DNA of 48,051 nt. Source: a virus. A program made the position numbers and the translations under genes. Location: the IMG/VR virus record IMGVR_UViG_3300044833_000307, positions 1-48,051 of that record; one strand, given 5' to 3'. Each line of letters starts with the position of its first letter. The first letter of the stretch is position 1. Under the pieces are notes generated by a model. That model was not told the DNA's origin, did no database searches, and saw nothing but the letters and a program-made list of their open reading frames with translations. This document shows positions 15,501 through 24,200 of the stretch, one piece after another.

Positions 15501-17248
15501 AACCCCGCCTGCTCGCCGAGGATGTCGAAGCGTTCGTCGATGAGGCTTTGCGTGTCCTGCGGGCTCAGCCCGTAGGCCCGGGCCAGTTGCTGCTTGTAGG
15601 GGCTGGACTGGAACGGGTCGCTGACGCCCGTGCCCGTGGTGTCGTCCACCTGCGAGATGGCCGAGATGGACGAGCCCACGCCCGCGAACCATTCGCGCAC
15701 GCTCATGTTCGAGACTTCGATGGAGAACGGGTCGATGAACAAGTCGCGGATTTCCGAGCGCGGCGACAAGTCCAAAGTGGGGCGCTGGCGGGTGATCTGG
15801 CCGATCAAGCGGCCCGCGATCTCTTCCTTGCGGGCCAGCACGGGGAAGTCCGCGGGCCCGACCACCTGCAAATTCACGTAGCCGCAAAGCAGCGGGCCGT
15901 TCTGCACCGATTCGTACAGCACGTTGGAGCCTTGGTCCACCGCCTGCACCACCGTGGAGAACATGGCGTAGAACACGCCGCTGTTGATCAAGCTGGAGGG
16001 GATGTCCACGGAGCTAAAGTTCACCAGTTGCACCGTCTGGGTGTCGGTCACGACGTTGGTGCTGATGGTGCTGCTGGCCGTGCCGCTGTCGGGCTGCGCG
16101 TAGCTCCCCGAGTGCACGTAGCGGGCCGTGAACTGCGTGCCGCTGGAGGTGTCCACGGTCAGCGTTTGCCCGTTGAGGAACGTCGCGTTCATCAACCCCG
16201 CGAGGGTCAGCACCGTGCCCCGGATGAAGCTGTTGGCCGCCGTGACCGTGACTTCGTTGTTGTCGATGACGATGTTGCTGACGACCGCCGTGGGCACGCT
16301 GGTCTGCGTGTTGACCTGCGAGTTGACCACCACCTGCTCGGTGCTGCTGACGCTGGAGACCAAGTCGCCGAACTGGGTGAACGGGGGGTTGATGCCCGCG
16401 GGGTCGGTGCTGACCATGACCCGCACGCCCACGAAGCCGGGGAAGTCGGGGGTCACCCATTGCAGCAGGCAGTCGGTCTGGTTCTTCGCCGCCGTGATGC
16501 CGGAGGGCGGGGCGATGACGATGGACAGCCCGCTCTCGAAGGACAAAAGCACGAACTTGATGGTCGGGGTGATGGCGATGAACCCGACGTTGGCCCACAG
16601 CACCCCGCTGTCGGCGGTCACCATGTTGGCGGTGCCCGTGTCCCCCGCGGACGAATAATCGGCGTGGATGAAGGTCGCCGTGAACTCCGACGAATTGTTG
16701 GTCACGACGGTGAGCACCTGCCCGTTGAGGAAGGCGGCGCCAGTGACCCCCGACAACTGCACTTGGTTGCCGGGCTGGAGCGTGTTGGCGCAGGTGACCG
16801 CCAAAATGTTGCTGGCCAGGCTGACGTTCGAAATGGCGGCCGGGAGGCTGGCCCCCCATGCGGGCTGGAGGGAGCCGGAAACCCCCGCCCGGATGGCCGT
16901 TTGCACGTTGCCGTTGGGGTCGGCGAAATTGAAATTCAAAGCGAACGATTGGCTGGGCAGCCAAGCGGTTGTCGGATTGTAGTTCCGGCCGATGATCTGA
17001 ACGGTGGATTCCGCGACCGTCTGGTCGATGCCGACGCTGGCGGAGAAAGTGTTCTGGCCCGCGGCCGTCGTGAACGCGGTGACGGGCAGGACGGCGTTGT
17101 ACAGCGAGAGTTCGATCCGCGTGGTGTTCTGGTCAGCCGCGATGACGACGGGGAGCACGGATGAATCTATGGACAGCGTGGTGGTTCCCGCGGGAAGCGC
17201 GGGGGTGGCCAGTTGCAGGGCGGCGAGCGTGGTCTGTGGCGTGGGCAT
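12560..17248 (-). CDS. baseplate J-like protein with inserted beta modules, 1562 aa
   Basis: The core has the features of baseplate J/gp6-like wedge proteins: SEIRDLFIDPFSIEVSN, LDERF-type segment IDERFDILGEQAGL, a GSAGxxxxG-like stretch with VVSNVPSGMNVTNL, then FGTDSESNAHFAARIQARNV, where J proteins have the 'E-s-d-e-f-R-x-R' motif. Before the core (residues about 1-450) are beta domains including two FLNGQ modules (about 137-205 and 320-390). A third (TFLNGQTLPVAAATPTAFT) lies near residue 1060. The C-terminal part resembles VDITMAVTLNSNTSAEA, the usual J C-terminal wedge-interaction region. The protein is three to four times longer than ordinary J proteins. It should sit in the baseplate ring that triggers sheath contraction. 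Confidence 0.85.
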   Translation of the reverse strand: MPTPQTTLAALQLATPALPAGTTTLSIDSSVLPVVIAADQNTTRIELSLYNAVLPVTAFTTAAGQNTFSASVGIDQTVAESTVQIIGRNYNPTTAWLPSQSFALNFNFADPNGNVQTAIRAGVSGSLQPAWGASLPAAISNVSLASNILAVTCANTLQPGNQVQLSGVTGAAFLNGQVLTVVTNNSSEFTATFIHADYSSAGDTGTANMVTADSGVLWANVGFIAITPTIKFVLLSFESGLSIVIAPPSGITAAKNQTDCLLQWVTPDFPGFVGVRVMVSTDPAGINPPFTQFGDLVSSVSSTEQVVVNSQVNTQTSVPTAVVSNIVIDNNEVTVTAANSFIRGTVLTLAGLMNATFLNGQTLTVDTSSGTQFTARYVHSGSYAQPDSGTASSTISTNVVTDTQTVQLVNFSSVDIPSSLINSGVFYAMFSTVVQAVDQGSNVLYESVQNGPLLCGYVNLQVVGPADFPVLARKEEIAGRLIGQITRQRPTLDLSPRSEIRDLFIDPFSIEVSNMSVREWFAGVGSSISAISQVDDTTGTGVSDPFQSSPYKQQLARAYGLSPQDTQSLIDERFDILGEQAGLTRLAASSSTVVLTFYTYQQPQQSILIPQNAVVATISDATVPALTFVTQGQALLNVSNLTSFYNTQYGWWGVDVPAQCASAGSATSVGSGSIAQVVSNVPSGMNVTNLVSARFGTDSESNAHFAARIQARNVTGVDTGTRHGYLVTALSTPGIVGAQVVAAGDVEMVRDWDPIRQKHVFGCVDVYTRGTTASQQDETAFFQYRSAGTYGQASTYIPLNPVSGMKFQIAGFGGLPFPLYDAVELQVSRLGSSFYLGLDRAQFDNVNGDIVLNATDMAYQYLGGSVSQVKAPLVLNGNPATNSAVVSALSSATTGTYSFALFARYKSPFVLVPSLQPVTSILSIAGQSGLTGVVSSAVTQLIHTSDFLLDGGSNDAGDIVQVNIASQPATSTVTALLAQPAVIDTAMDVPVDANGNPLGVLSVRSTDSSTLYQNGIDYGIVPTGAYRTYGLRVLVSSVLISAVSVLNNVATITANNEFGVGAPISFSGLLNATFLNGQTLPVAAATPTAFTVAFTTPNQSTAGDTGLASGSAIQNNQSVVVGYNKFVLYERLSFAPAEPQVLNGTLPTTLDNQGFVNNVWLPQSYSAGIPSFPFASGSVNATYLALVYDGWNGQYALDGSLDVAGSALATQALSGTTVLGYTGLIGAQVPYNSRYVKVTYYNGTANIVKKEGIDFALGVDPISGTATVSRIITGTIPDGGTVLVSYFYLEPFDFSTQYPAAVQILVKQLAATKHAAADVLVKAMVANPVDITMAVTLNSNTSAEAIDPTIRTIINIVLDNAINTLHQSELVAQVQSITGVQSVQLPLLKCAKSDASYDIGVVVPTGTAWVPLKSDPAFAKLNVPSNSWITALPVLPDSTLPSGGQDNAIVDFLYEGQVFRRAASVQDFLGNSTSPAHIASIATPGSFYIVGTNDSIGPAAPLGNAYAQRVLLVVPQDVVNPGNLSYLVTYQVFGEGGATDITVSSTEFLSPGRITINYLTAS

Positions 17249-17251
17249 AAG

Positions 17252-17458
17252 TTAGCTGTTCTCTTCTAAGTCACGGAGTATCAACTTACGGTCTACACTC
17301 GGGGAGTTATCGGTTGGGCCTTTTCCTTGATTGAATTTAAGTTTTATCCCAAGCACCGGACACAAGTCCGGTACTATTAAGTCCGCATCTGTGATGTTGA
17401 AAGGCAAACTCATTTCTTTCGCTCTCTTCTTAGGCCTGGCCGTAGCTATGTACTTCAT
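17252..17458 (-). CDS. truncated endonuclease VII/HNH-type homing endonuclease remnant, 68 aa
   Basis: The ATG overlaps the TGA of the upstream gene (ATGA). It reads MKYIATARPKKRAKEMSLPF, then DLCPVLGIKLKFNQGKGPTD and SPSVDRK. Free-standing phage recombination-endonuclease-VII-like enzymes have this same order (RAKRKGxxFN, CPVxGxxL, PSxDR), then normally continue with a GY-GN and a VISxRAN block. Here the sequence jumps from SVDR to LILRDLEENS, so the catalytic second half is missing, as after an internal deletion. It may be a decayed mobile gene inserted between two tail genes. Confidence 0.6.
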   Translation of the reverse strand: MKYIATARPKKRAKEMSLPFNITDADLIVPDLCPVLGIKLKFNQGKGPTDNSPSVDRKLILRDLEENS

Positions 17459-18240
17459 GAATTCATCCGCAAAGTGAATCCCAGCGGCGTGGTGCTGCCC
17501 GTGTACGAGGTGCACAAGGCGCTGACCCGCACGGTGGTGGGGTCGTCGGGGTCTATGACCGCGCTCACATCGACGATGTCCTTCAATATCTCCGCCGGGT
17601 CCAGGGCCTGCACGGTGGATTGCGCCTGCTGCACCTGCTGCAAGCGGGACAACGCATTTATGACCTGCGTCTGGATGTCGGTGTCCGTAAGGTAGATACC
17701 GAGTTTCTGGCCGATGTAGGACTTAAGCTGGCAGATAAAAGTGGGGTAGAAGGGGCAACTGGAGGTGAGCAGCCACTTCAAGGCCTTCTGGGCCAGCTTG
17801 ACGTTTTGCACCACGTGCAGGAACCCCCCAGAGGACTGCTTCAAGTCGTTCAAAACGCCGAGGGCGCTGCACTTCAGGCAGTACTGCTGGCGGCTGATGT
17901 AGCTGACCTCGATGAGCGGCAGCACCAGGCGCACCGGGTGGTTGAATGCTATCTTGTAGAAAATGTCGCTGGTCACGGCGATGCGGTTCTCGTCCACGCT
18001 GACTTGCCATCCGTACGTCGGGTCGCCCGGCAGGACCTCCTCCTGGGAAATCCACATCTGGACGGAGTCGGCCCCGTTGATCGGGGCGCGGGTGTTGATG
18101 GCGGTGTTCCCCGCGTAGTTCAGGGTGCGGAAATCCGTCTGGTTGACCACGTACCGCTCGAAGGACTGCTGGTGGTCGCACGCCCCCACGGGCGTGGAGG
18201 TGCTGGGCTGTACGGTCAAAGTGTTGTAGTCGTAGCTAAT
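17455..18240 (-). CDS. virion structural protein, about 261 aa, probable ATT start
   Basis: The frame has no ATG or GTG at its natural beginning. GAGGAG lies seven bases before ATT (18240), giving (M)SYDYNTLTVQPSTSTPVG, a natural-looking start overlapping the TAG of the previous gene as ATTAG. The only other option nearby is TTG 18219 with no ribosome binding site. The body has ADSVQMWISQEEVLPGDPTY, a CLKCSALG pair of cysteines and a helical Q-rich segment. The C-terminus is beta-rich (VRVSALCTSYTGSTTPLG). Its position next to the J-like gene suggests a baseplate wedge protein; not identified further. Confidence 0.65.
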   Translation of the reverse strand: MSYDYNTLTVQPSTSTPVGACDHQQSFERYVVNQTDFRTLNYAGNTAINTRAPINGADSVQMWISQEEVLPGDPTYGWQVSVDENRIAVTSDIFYKIAFNHPVRLVLPLIEVSYISRQQYCLKCSALGVLNDLKQSSGGFLHVVQNVKLAQKALKWLLTSSCPFYPTFICQLKSYIGQKLGIYLTDTDIQTQVINALSRLQQVQQAQSTVQALDPAEILKDIVDVSAVIDPDDPTTVRVSALCTSYTGSTTPLGFTLRMNS

Positions 18241-18907
18241 GTTGAAGCTCCTCTTTGCTCACCACGGCCGCGCCGGGCTTGGCCGCGCGCCCCGCTTGCT
18301 CGATCTCCCATTGCGTGGGGGCGTCGAGTTGGTGCACGCGGAAGCGCGGTTGCGTCGATCCCGCCGGGTACACGTCCCCGGTGTCGTTCACTAGAACGGC
18401 GTCGTATTCCGGCTTCTTGAAGTAGCTGTTTATCTTGGTCAGCAGGAGCGAAAGGCTGCGCTGCGGGTGGTTCAGGGCCTCGAAGGCGTTCTCGGCCTTA
18501 TCCTCTTGTTTCTCAATGAGATTGCGGGCATGGTTCATGTGGAACACCGCCTCGTCCTGCCGTTGAAGCTGCTCCCGCATGTAGTCCTTGACCTGCGCCA
18601 TGGCGACCATCGGCAGATGGTCCTCGCGCCACTGGTAGGGGAAATACCCCTGCGGCCCTGGCTGCCATGTGGGCTTCTTGAAGGTCGGGGCCAGTGGCTC
18701 GTCGTTGAGCTTCCGGTAGAATTGCTCCAGGGCCCCCGAGGTCTTGCGAAGCTGCGCGGCGCGGATTTGATGGAACTGCTGCACGGCCGCCAGATTGCCC
18801 TTGCGGGCGTTGACCCAGTCCTGGAAGGCCGTCTGCTGGGACTGGCTGTGGTGCCCGAGGAAGTTGAACGGCGGGCCGCTGTACCCGTAGATGTAGTTGT
18901 TTGCCAT
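18236..18907 (-). CDS. virion-associated hypothetical protein, 223 aa
   Basis: Begins MANNYIYGYSGPPFNFLGHH and is then mainly helical, with a coiled region (QVKDYMREQLQRQDEAVFHM; NLIEKQEDKAENAFEALNH) and a beta C-terminus. The stop is TAG, with no close back-up stop: suppression would add roughly 170 residues in a frame that overlaps the next gene. It lies between a fibre gene and baseplate genes. Function unknown. Confidence 0.7.
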   Translation of the reverse strand: MANNYIYGYSGPPFNFLGHHSQSQQTAFQDWVNARKGNLAAVQQFHQIRAAQLRKTSGALEQFYRKLNDEPLAPTFKKPTWQPGPQGYFPYQWREDHLPMVAMAQVKDYMREQLQRQDEAVFHMNHARNLIEKQEDKAENAFEALNHPQRSLSLLLTKINSYFKKPEYDAVLVNDTGDVYPAGSTQPRFRVHQLDAPTQWEIEQAGRAAKPGAAVVSKEELQH

Positions 18908-18910
18908 TAT

Positions 18911-21247
18911 TTACTTGACGTTCAACAGCACGTTGTGCGTGTAGATGTATTTCCCCGGCCGCGCCCCGGCGGCGAAGTTGTGCCCGCCGCAGTACAAGCG
19001 GGCGACCGTGCGCATGCCCACGGATTCCGTTTCCACCAGCATCGACCACGCGGGCCCCTTGCCCACGTCGGTGACCACGTGCATCCCGGACCGCGCTTCG
19101 CTCGCGTACACCACGAGGTCGGTGATGGGCGTGCCCCTTGCCAACGTCTCGATGGTTTCCTTCGTCGGCACGGGCGTGCTGCCGCTGACCGTCACCTCCG
19201 CGCCGTTCTCGGCGACGAGGCGGTAGCACGGCTGGGTGTTGTAGTCCATGTTGATGATCTTGGCCGCCTGGACATCCGGCAGGCGTCCCGCCGCATATTG
19301 CTCCGGCCCGTCCTTGAGGGTCCTCAACGCGAAGCCCGCTTCCACGTCGTAGACATGGTGCGTGGCGTCCAAGTACATCTCGACCGCCGGGCAGCCGCCG
19401 CCCGTGCCCCCGCCCCCGCCGCTGGCGGTGAAGCTGTAGGACGTGGAACTCAGATACGTGACCGTCAGGCCGCTGGTGGAGTCGCGGGCCGTGAACCCCA
19501 AGGTCTCCCCCGGCGAGGGCGGCAGGTTGGAGGACGTGTACGTCGCGGTGAAGGTGGTGAGCCAGCCGGAAACCCCGCCCAAGGTGCCTGTGGTGCGGCT
19601 CGTTTGCGTGCCCGCCCCCACGTTGAACTGCGACCCGATGAAGGTCATGGTCACGGGGTTGTTCTGCTGCTGGAAGACGATGCCCGTCAGCGTGAGGGTG
19701 ATTGCCGTGGTGTAGCCGGGCCCGGACGGAGCCACTGAAAATGAATACGCGAGCGGCGCGCTGAAGGAAGCGCCGATGATGTTGATGGTGGCGATTTGCA
19801 ACGCGGGGCCGATGTAGTACAGGGAGCCCTGCGAGACGAAGGAAGCGCCGTTCAAATACGTCAGCACGCCCGTGACGGTGGCGGCCATGGTCGCGGTGCT
19901 GTTGGACGTGGCGCTGGGGATCGTGGCGGTCACCGTCCAGCCCGTGAGCCAGCCGCTGCCGTTATAGAAGGGCGTCACGGCCGTGACGGTGGCGTTGGTC
20001 AAACTAAAACTAGCCGACGACAATGAATTCCCCGTGGCGTATTGCGTGCCCAGTTGGCGAGGAGAAATGGGGCTGGACAAAACCGCCGTGAAATTTTGCG
20101 ACGTGCCGTTGGCGAGCGCGGTGGTGGGACTGACGGAGGAGATCGTGGGCTTCGCAAGCCACTCCACCAAAACCGTGAGGGAAGTCCCCCCGCTCCCGCT
20201 GAAGACATCGTACGTGCCGCCCGCGCTGTTGTACCAGGCGATGTCGTCCGCCGTCAGCGTCAAATTCGTGGTGTCCGCCCCGCTGGGGGCGGCGGCGCCG
20301 TTGTAGCTCAAGAGGAAATTGGTGCCGTCGAATGTGACGGAGACTCGCCCCTGCCAAGAAGTGTTGTCGCCGCTGACGACCCATGCGTTGGCCGCCGCCG
20401 TGGCTTTGTTGACCGCTTGCCCGTTGTACGCCGGGTAGTTGAAGACATTGGCGCTGGGGCTGTTGTACAGCGGCAGGCTGCCGGAGGTCCCTTGGAGCAG
20501 CGGGATGTACGGCAGGGAAGCGAAGACGATCCCGCTCACCGTCACCGTCAAGCTCTGCACGCTGCCGACATTCTTGGAACTGCCCGAAGGCGAGATGGTC
20601 AAGTTGCCCGTGCCCCCGCCGATGCTTGGAACCGCCAGCGTGGTGTTGGCGGCCGGAGGGGCCGTGCCGTCGCCCGCGTACTTGAAGAAACCACCGTCGT
20701 CCATCCACAACTGCGTGATCGAAGACGGGAAGTTGGGCCCCCCGCCGCCGATGGTGCTGCTGTTGTTGCCGCTGTTGCCCGTGCCGATGCCGTGCAGCAA
20801 GCCGACCGTGGCGGTGGCTGTTCCGGCGCTGCCGATTATTGATTGCGTGCAATATACATTGTAGTAACTGACCCCCGCGGCGGCCGTCCATTGGAGGAAG
20901 AAGTGCGTGTAGGAGGTGGTCACGGGGTGGGAAGGCCCGGTGTGCGTCCCGTCCGGGAAGACCCCGATGACCACGAAGGTCCAAAAGGTGTTGCTGTTCG
21001 CGCCCGATGCGTTGGTGGACGGGACGGTGGCCGTGAGGTCGCTCACGCCCCAGCGGGTTTGCGCCGTGTTGGAGGTGTAGGTGACGCCTTGGATGACGGC
21101 CGAGGCAGTGATGCTGTCAAGCCCGAAGTTGCTCCCCGTCCAACTCACCGGGCCGCTGGCCGTGCCGCCGCTGGGGACCAGCAGCACCAATGACTTGGTC
21201 TGCCCGTTGGCCCCTGATATGGTAACATTCACTGTTTCGTTTGGCAT
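18911..21247 (-). CDS. tail fibre-like protein with Ig-like repeats and C-terminal Hint-like domain, 778 aa
   Basis: Begins MPNETVNVTISGANGQTKSL. The first 600 residues are Thr/Ser/Gly-rich beta modules of Ig or fibronectin type, including repeated 'VTMTFIGSQFNV'-style strands. A glycine-rich linker (609-618, GGGGGTGGG) ends in Cys619, and the last 160 residues look like a Hint fold. They contain CPAVEMYLD, ALRTL, CYRLVAENGAEVTVSGSTPV (block-B-like), then LYCGGHNFAAG and a terminal THN (block F/G-like). Hint domains self-cleave or splice in inteins and hedgehog proteins, and related ones occur on phage tail proteins. The usual TxxH is replaced by GSTP, so activity is uncertain. Confidence 0.7.
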   Translation of the reverse strand: MPNETVNVTISGANGQTKSLVLLVPSGGTASGPVSWTGSNFGLDSITASAVIQGVTYTSNTAQTRWGVSDLTATVPSTNASGANSNTFWTFVVIGVFPDGTHTGPSHPVTTSYTHFFLQWTAAAGVSYYNVYCTQSIIGSAGTATATVGLLHGIGTGNSGNNSSTIGGGGPNFPSSITQLWMDDGGFFKYAGDGTAPPAANTTLAVPSIGGGTGNLTISPSGSSKNVGSVQSLTVTVSGIVFASLPYIPLLQGTSGSLPLYNSPSANVFNYPAYNGQAVNKATAAANAWVVSGDNTSWQGRVSVTFDGTNFLLSYNGAAAPSGADTTNLTLTADDIAWYNSAGGTYDVFSGSGGTSLTVLVEWLAKPTISSVSPTTALANGTSQNFTAVLSSPISPRQLGTQYATGNSLSSASFSLTNATVTAVTPFYNGSGWLTGWTVTATIPSATSNSTATMAATVTGVLTYLNGASFVSQGSLYYIGPALQIATINIIGASFSAPLAYSFSVAPSGPGYTTAITLTLTGIVFQQQNNPVTMTFIGSQFNVGAGTQTSRTTGTLGGVSGWLTTFTATYTSSNLPPSPGETLGFTARDSTSGLTVTYLSSTSYSFTASGGGGGTGGGCPAVEMYLDATHHVYDVEAGFALRTLKDGPEQYAAGRLPDVQAAKIINMDYNTQPCYRLVAENGAEVTVSGSTPVPTKETIETLARGTPITDLVVYASEARSGMHVVTDVGKGPAWSMLVETESVGMRTVARLYCGGHNFAAGARPGKYIYTHNVLLNVK

Positions 21248-21256
21248 GTGTCCCTC

Positions 21257-24200
21257 TTAAGGCGTCGTCAACTGGGTCGGCAGCGCCGCCCCGATGCGCA
21301 GGGCCCCGTCGCTGTAAATCACCCACGTAAAGGTCTTCGTGACCGTCGTGCCCGAATCCGTCACCGACACGCTCACGGTGTTGTTCCCCGGCGTGCCGTT
21401 GGCGAAGCCCGTGCCCGTCAAGCTGATCTGCGCCACGCCGCTGGCGATGCTGGTCACCGTCCCGGCGATGTTGGCGTTGCCTGTCGTCACCGCCATCTGG
21501 CTGGGCGACGTGCTCTGCACGCCCGTGGCCACGACATAGAACGACAGGTTCGGGCGGGGGTTGATGGAGGTCACTTGCCCGGATGAAACGTACCCGATGA
21601 CCCCCGTGCCGAGGCTGTCTGTGTAGTCAATACCCGAACTGAGGGCCAAACCGCTGATGACCGCGACGTTGAGGGCCTTGCTGACATTCGCGCCCAGGGT
21701 GTCCGTCACCTTAAAGGTGATAGATTGGAGAAAACCAACGGCGGTGGACGATCCGCTGATTACACCAGCAGAACTCAAGTTCAAGCCCGTGGGCAATGCT
21801 CCGGAAGCGATGCTCCAAGAATAGGGAGTGCTCACGTCTCCGGCCGCTTGCAGCGTGAAGCTGTAGGGCAGCCCGCTGACTGCCGGGGTTATGGACGACG
21901 TGACGATGGTGAGGCCCGAAGCTTGCGAAGTGAGGTTCAAAACCGCGCGGGCGATGTTCGCGGTGCCGCCGAGGCTGTCCGTGACGCGGAAGGTGATATT
22001 GCTGTTGAAGATCGCCGAGGCCGTGCCCGTGATCAAACCGCCGCCGCTCAAAGACAGCCCGGCCGCGGAAAGGGTCGCCGTGGAAGTCGCGGAAACCGGG
22101 TCGTCGATGACCCATGTGTAGGGGGAAACGCCGCCCGAGGCGGTGAGTTGCAGGTTGTACGACCCGCCGACCACGGCGTTCGGCAAAGCGTTGGTCGTCA
22201 CGGCCAAATCGGTGCTGGTGTTGAGTGTCACGAGGGCGGCGGCGACTTGGTTGAGGCTATCGACCGCCAAGACATGCACGACGTACAAATTGGTGCTGTC
22301 CGTGGCGGTGCCGACGCTTTCGGGCGGGAAGGCCACGGTCGCGGAGTAAGTGAACGATGCCTTGTCCGTCGCCACGCTCGCTATCGTGGCCGTTGCGTTG
22401 AAGTGCACCGTGCCGCTGATGGTGACTTGGTCGCCTACTTGAAACCCGAGGGCCTGTTGCGTGGTCACGGTGACGGTGCCGCTTCCGCCGTTGCCAGTGA
22501 TTTGGACGATGGACTCGGCTTGATGCGGGATGCCGAGATACGTCCCGGAAATAATCGCGTTTGCACCCAGCGTCGAAGAGTCCGCCTGCAATGTCAACCC
22601 GAGCAAAATCGAGTTGGGGATGCTGGGGGTCGGGGCGATCTGCCACTGGACCGGGGTTTGGAAGTTGCTGGAGCCGTTCAAAATCGTTAACGTGCCTTGG
22701 TATGGCACGCCACGGTTTATGACGCCGACCTTGGTTTGATCGACAGCCAAAACTGCCGCACCAGTCTTGATTAGGTAAGGAACGCCCGCTCCGTTGAAGC
22801 CGGATGAAGTGGCCGAAAGGGAATCTGTGACTGTGATGGCGAAAGACGAACTGTAGCCCGAGACGGCCGTGACCCCGGAGAAAATCCCCGTCGTCGGAAA
22901 CAGGATGGCGCTCGGCAGGGCGGGTGTGGGCGAGCCCGTGCCCTTGGTCCAACTGTACGGCGGCTTGCCCCCCGTCGCCGTCATCGCAAAACCGTAATCC
23001 GAATTCGTCACGATGGTCGGGATGCCGGGCGTCGTATTTACCAGCGAGTCGTTGAATGTCCATGTGAAAAGTTTGGACACCGTTCCGGCCACGGGTAAAC
23101 GGCTGTCCGTCATGGTTATCGTCAGCGGGCTGAGGGTAGTAAAAATGGGCGTGGGGCCGCCGGGGACGGAAGTCGGGGCCGCGGTCAATGAAATGATCCC
23201 GGTTAAGGGGTCCAAGGTCAGGACCATTCCCGCGAGCGAACCCGTACCGGAGTATGTAAATCCTGGACCTGGGAACTGCGGGGAGGACCAAGTGTACGGC
23301 GCAAGTCCTCCGAATCCCCGCAAAGCAACAATCGCGAACGACGCCGGAGCGCCCGTGCTCGACCACTGACCAAAAACAGGCAGCGGCGAGGAGGTCAGGA
23401 TGATCATTGGCTTGGCGTACCCGATGACCACCCGCTGGTAGATGTAGGAGAATTGCGCGAGGTTCGAGCTATTCTGCACCTGAATCCAAAGGTCGAAGTA
23501 ACCCGCCTCCGTGGGGGTGCCGACCAACTGCACCATGGTCTGGGTGCCGTCAAGCTGAACCGAAGTCCCCTGGACCCCGAGCGCCGTGTTGTTGGACAGC
23601 GGGTAGATGATGGTGGGGTTCGCGAGCGTTATGCCCGTGGGGGCGGTGAAGAGCGTGAGCGTCGAGGCCACTCCCATGGAGCCAACCACCACGTTCCCGC
23701 CGTTGGTCGGCTGGAAGGCGTTTTGGTACGTGGTCCAGAATATCGTGACCGTGCCGTGGATCGTGCCGCCCGCGTCGATGTATTCGATGACGCTGCTGCT
23801 GGCCGCCATGCCCACCAGCAGGCCGTAAATCAAGCCTGTGTTTTGATCCAGTGAAAGGCCGGGGGGCAGGGACGAGCCGGATTGCACACGGGCCGAGTAT
23901 CCAGAGATGGTGGCGGGAACCGTGGCCGCAGAGTTGAAGTAGGGCTTGCGGGGGTTGAGCGCCACGGTATCGACGTTCACGATATAGGGGCGGGGGGCCG
24001 CAGCAAAAGTTCCGATGTCGTTGGCGGAGGCCGAATCGTTGTGGGCGGCGAAAGTGTATTCACGAGAAACGCTTCCGAAGGCCGTGCCCGATTGCGTGAG
24101 CACCAACGGGATGCGCAACTGGGAATTCGTATAGGTGGTCGGCGGCCCGGCGGCGTTCACTTGCGGGACCGTGGCGTCGATCCCGACGACGATGCCGTTG

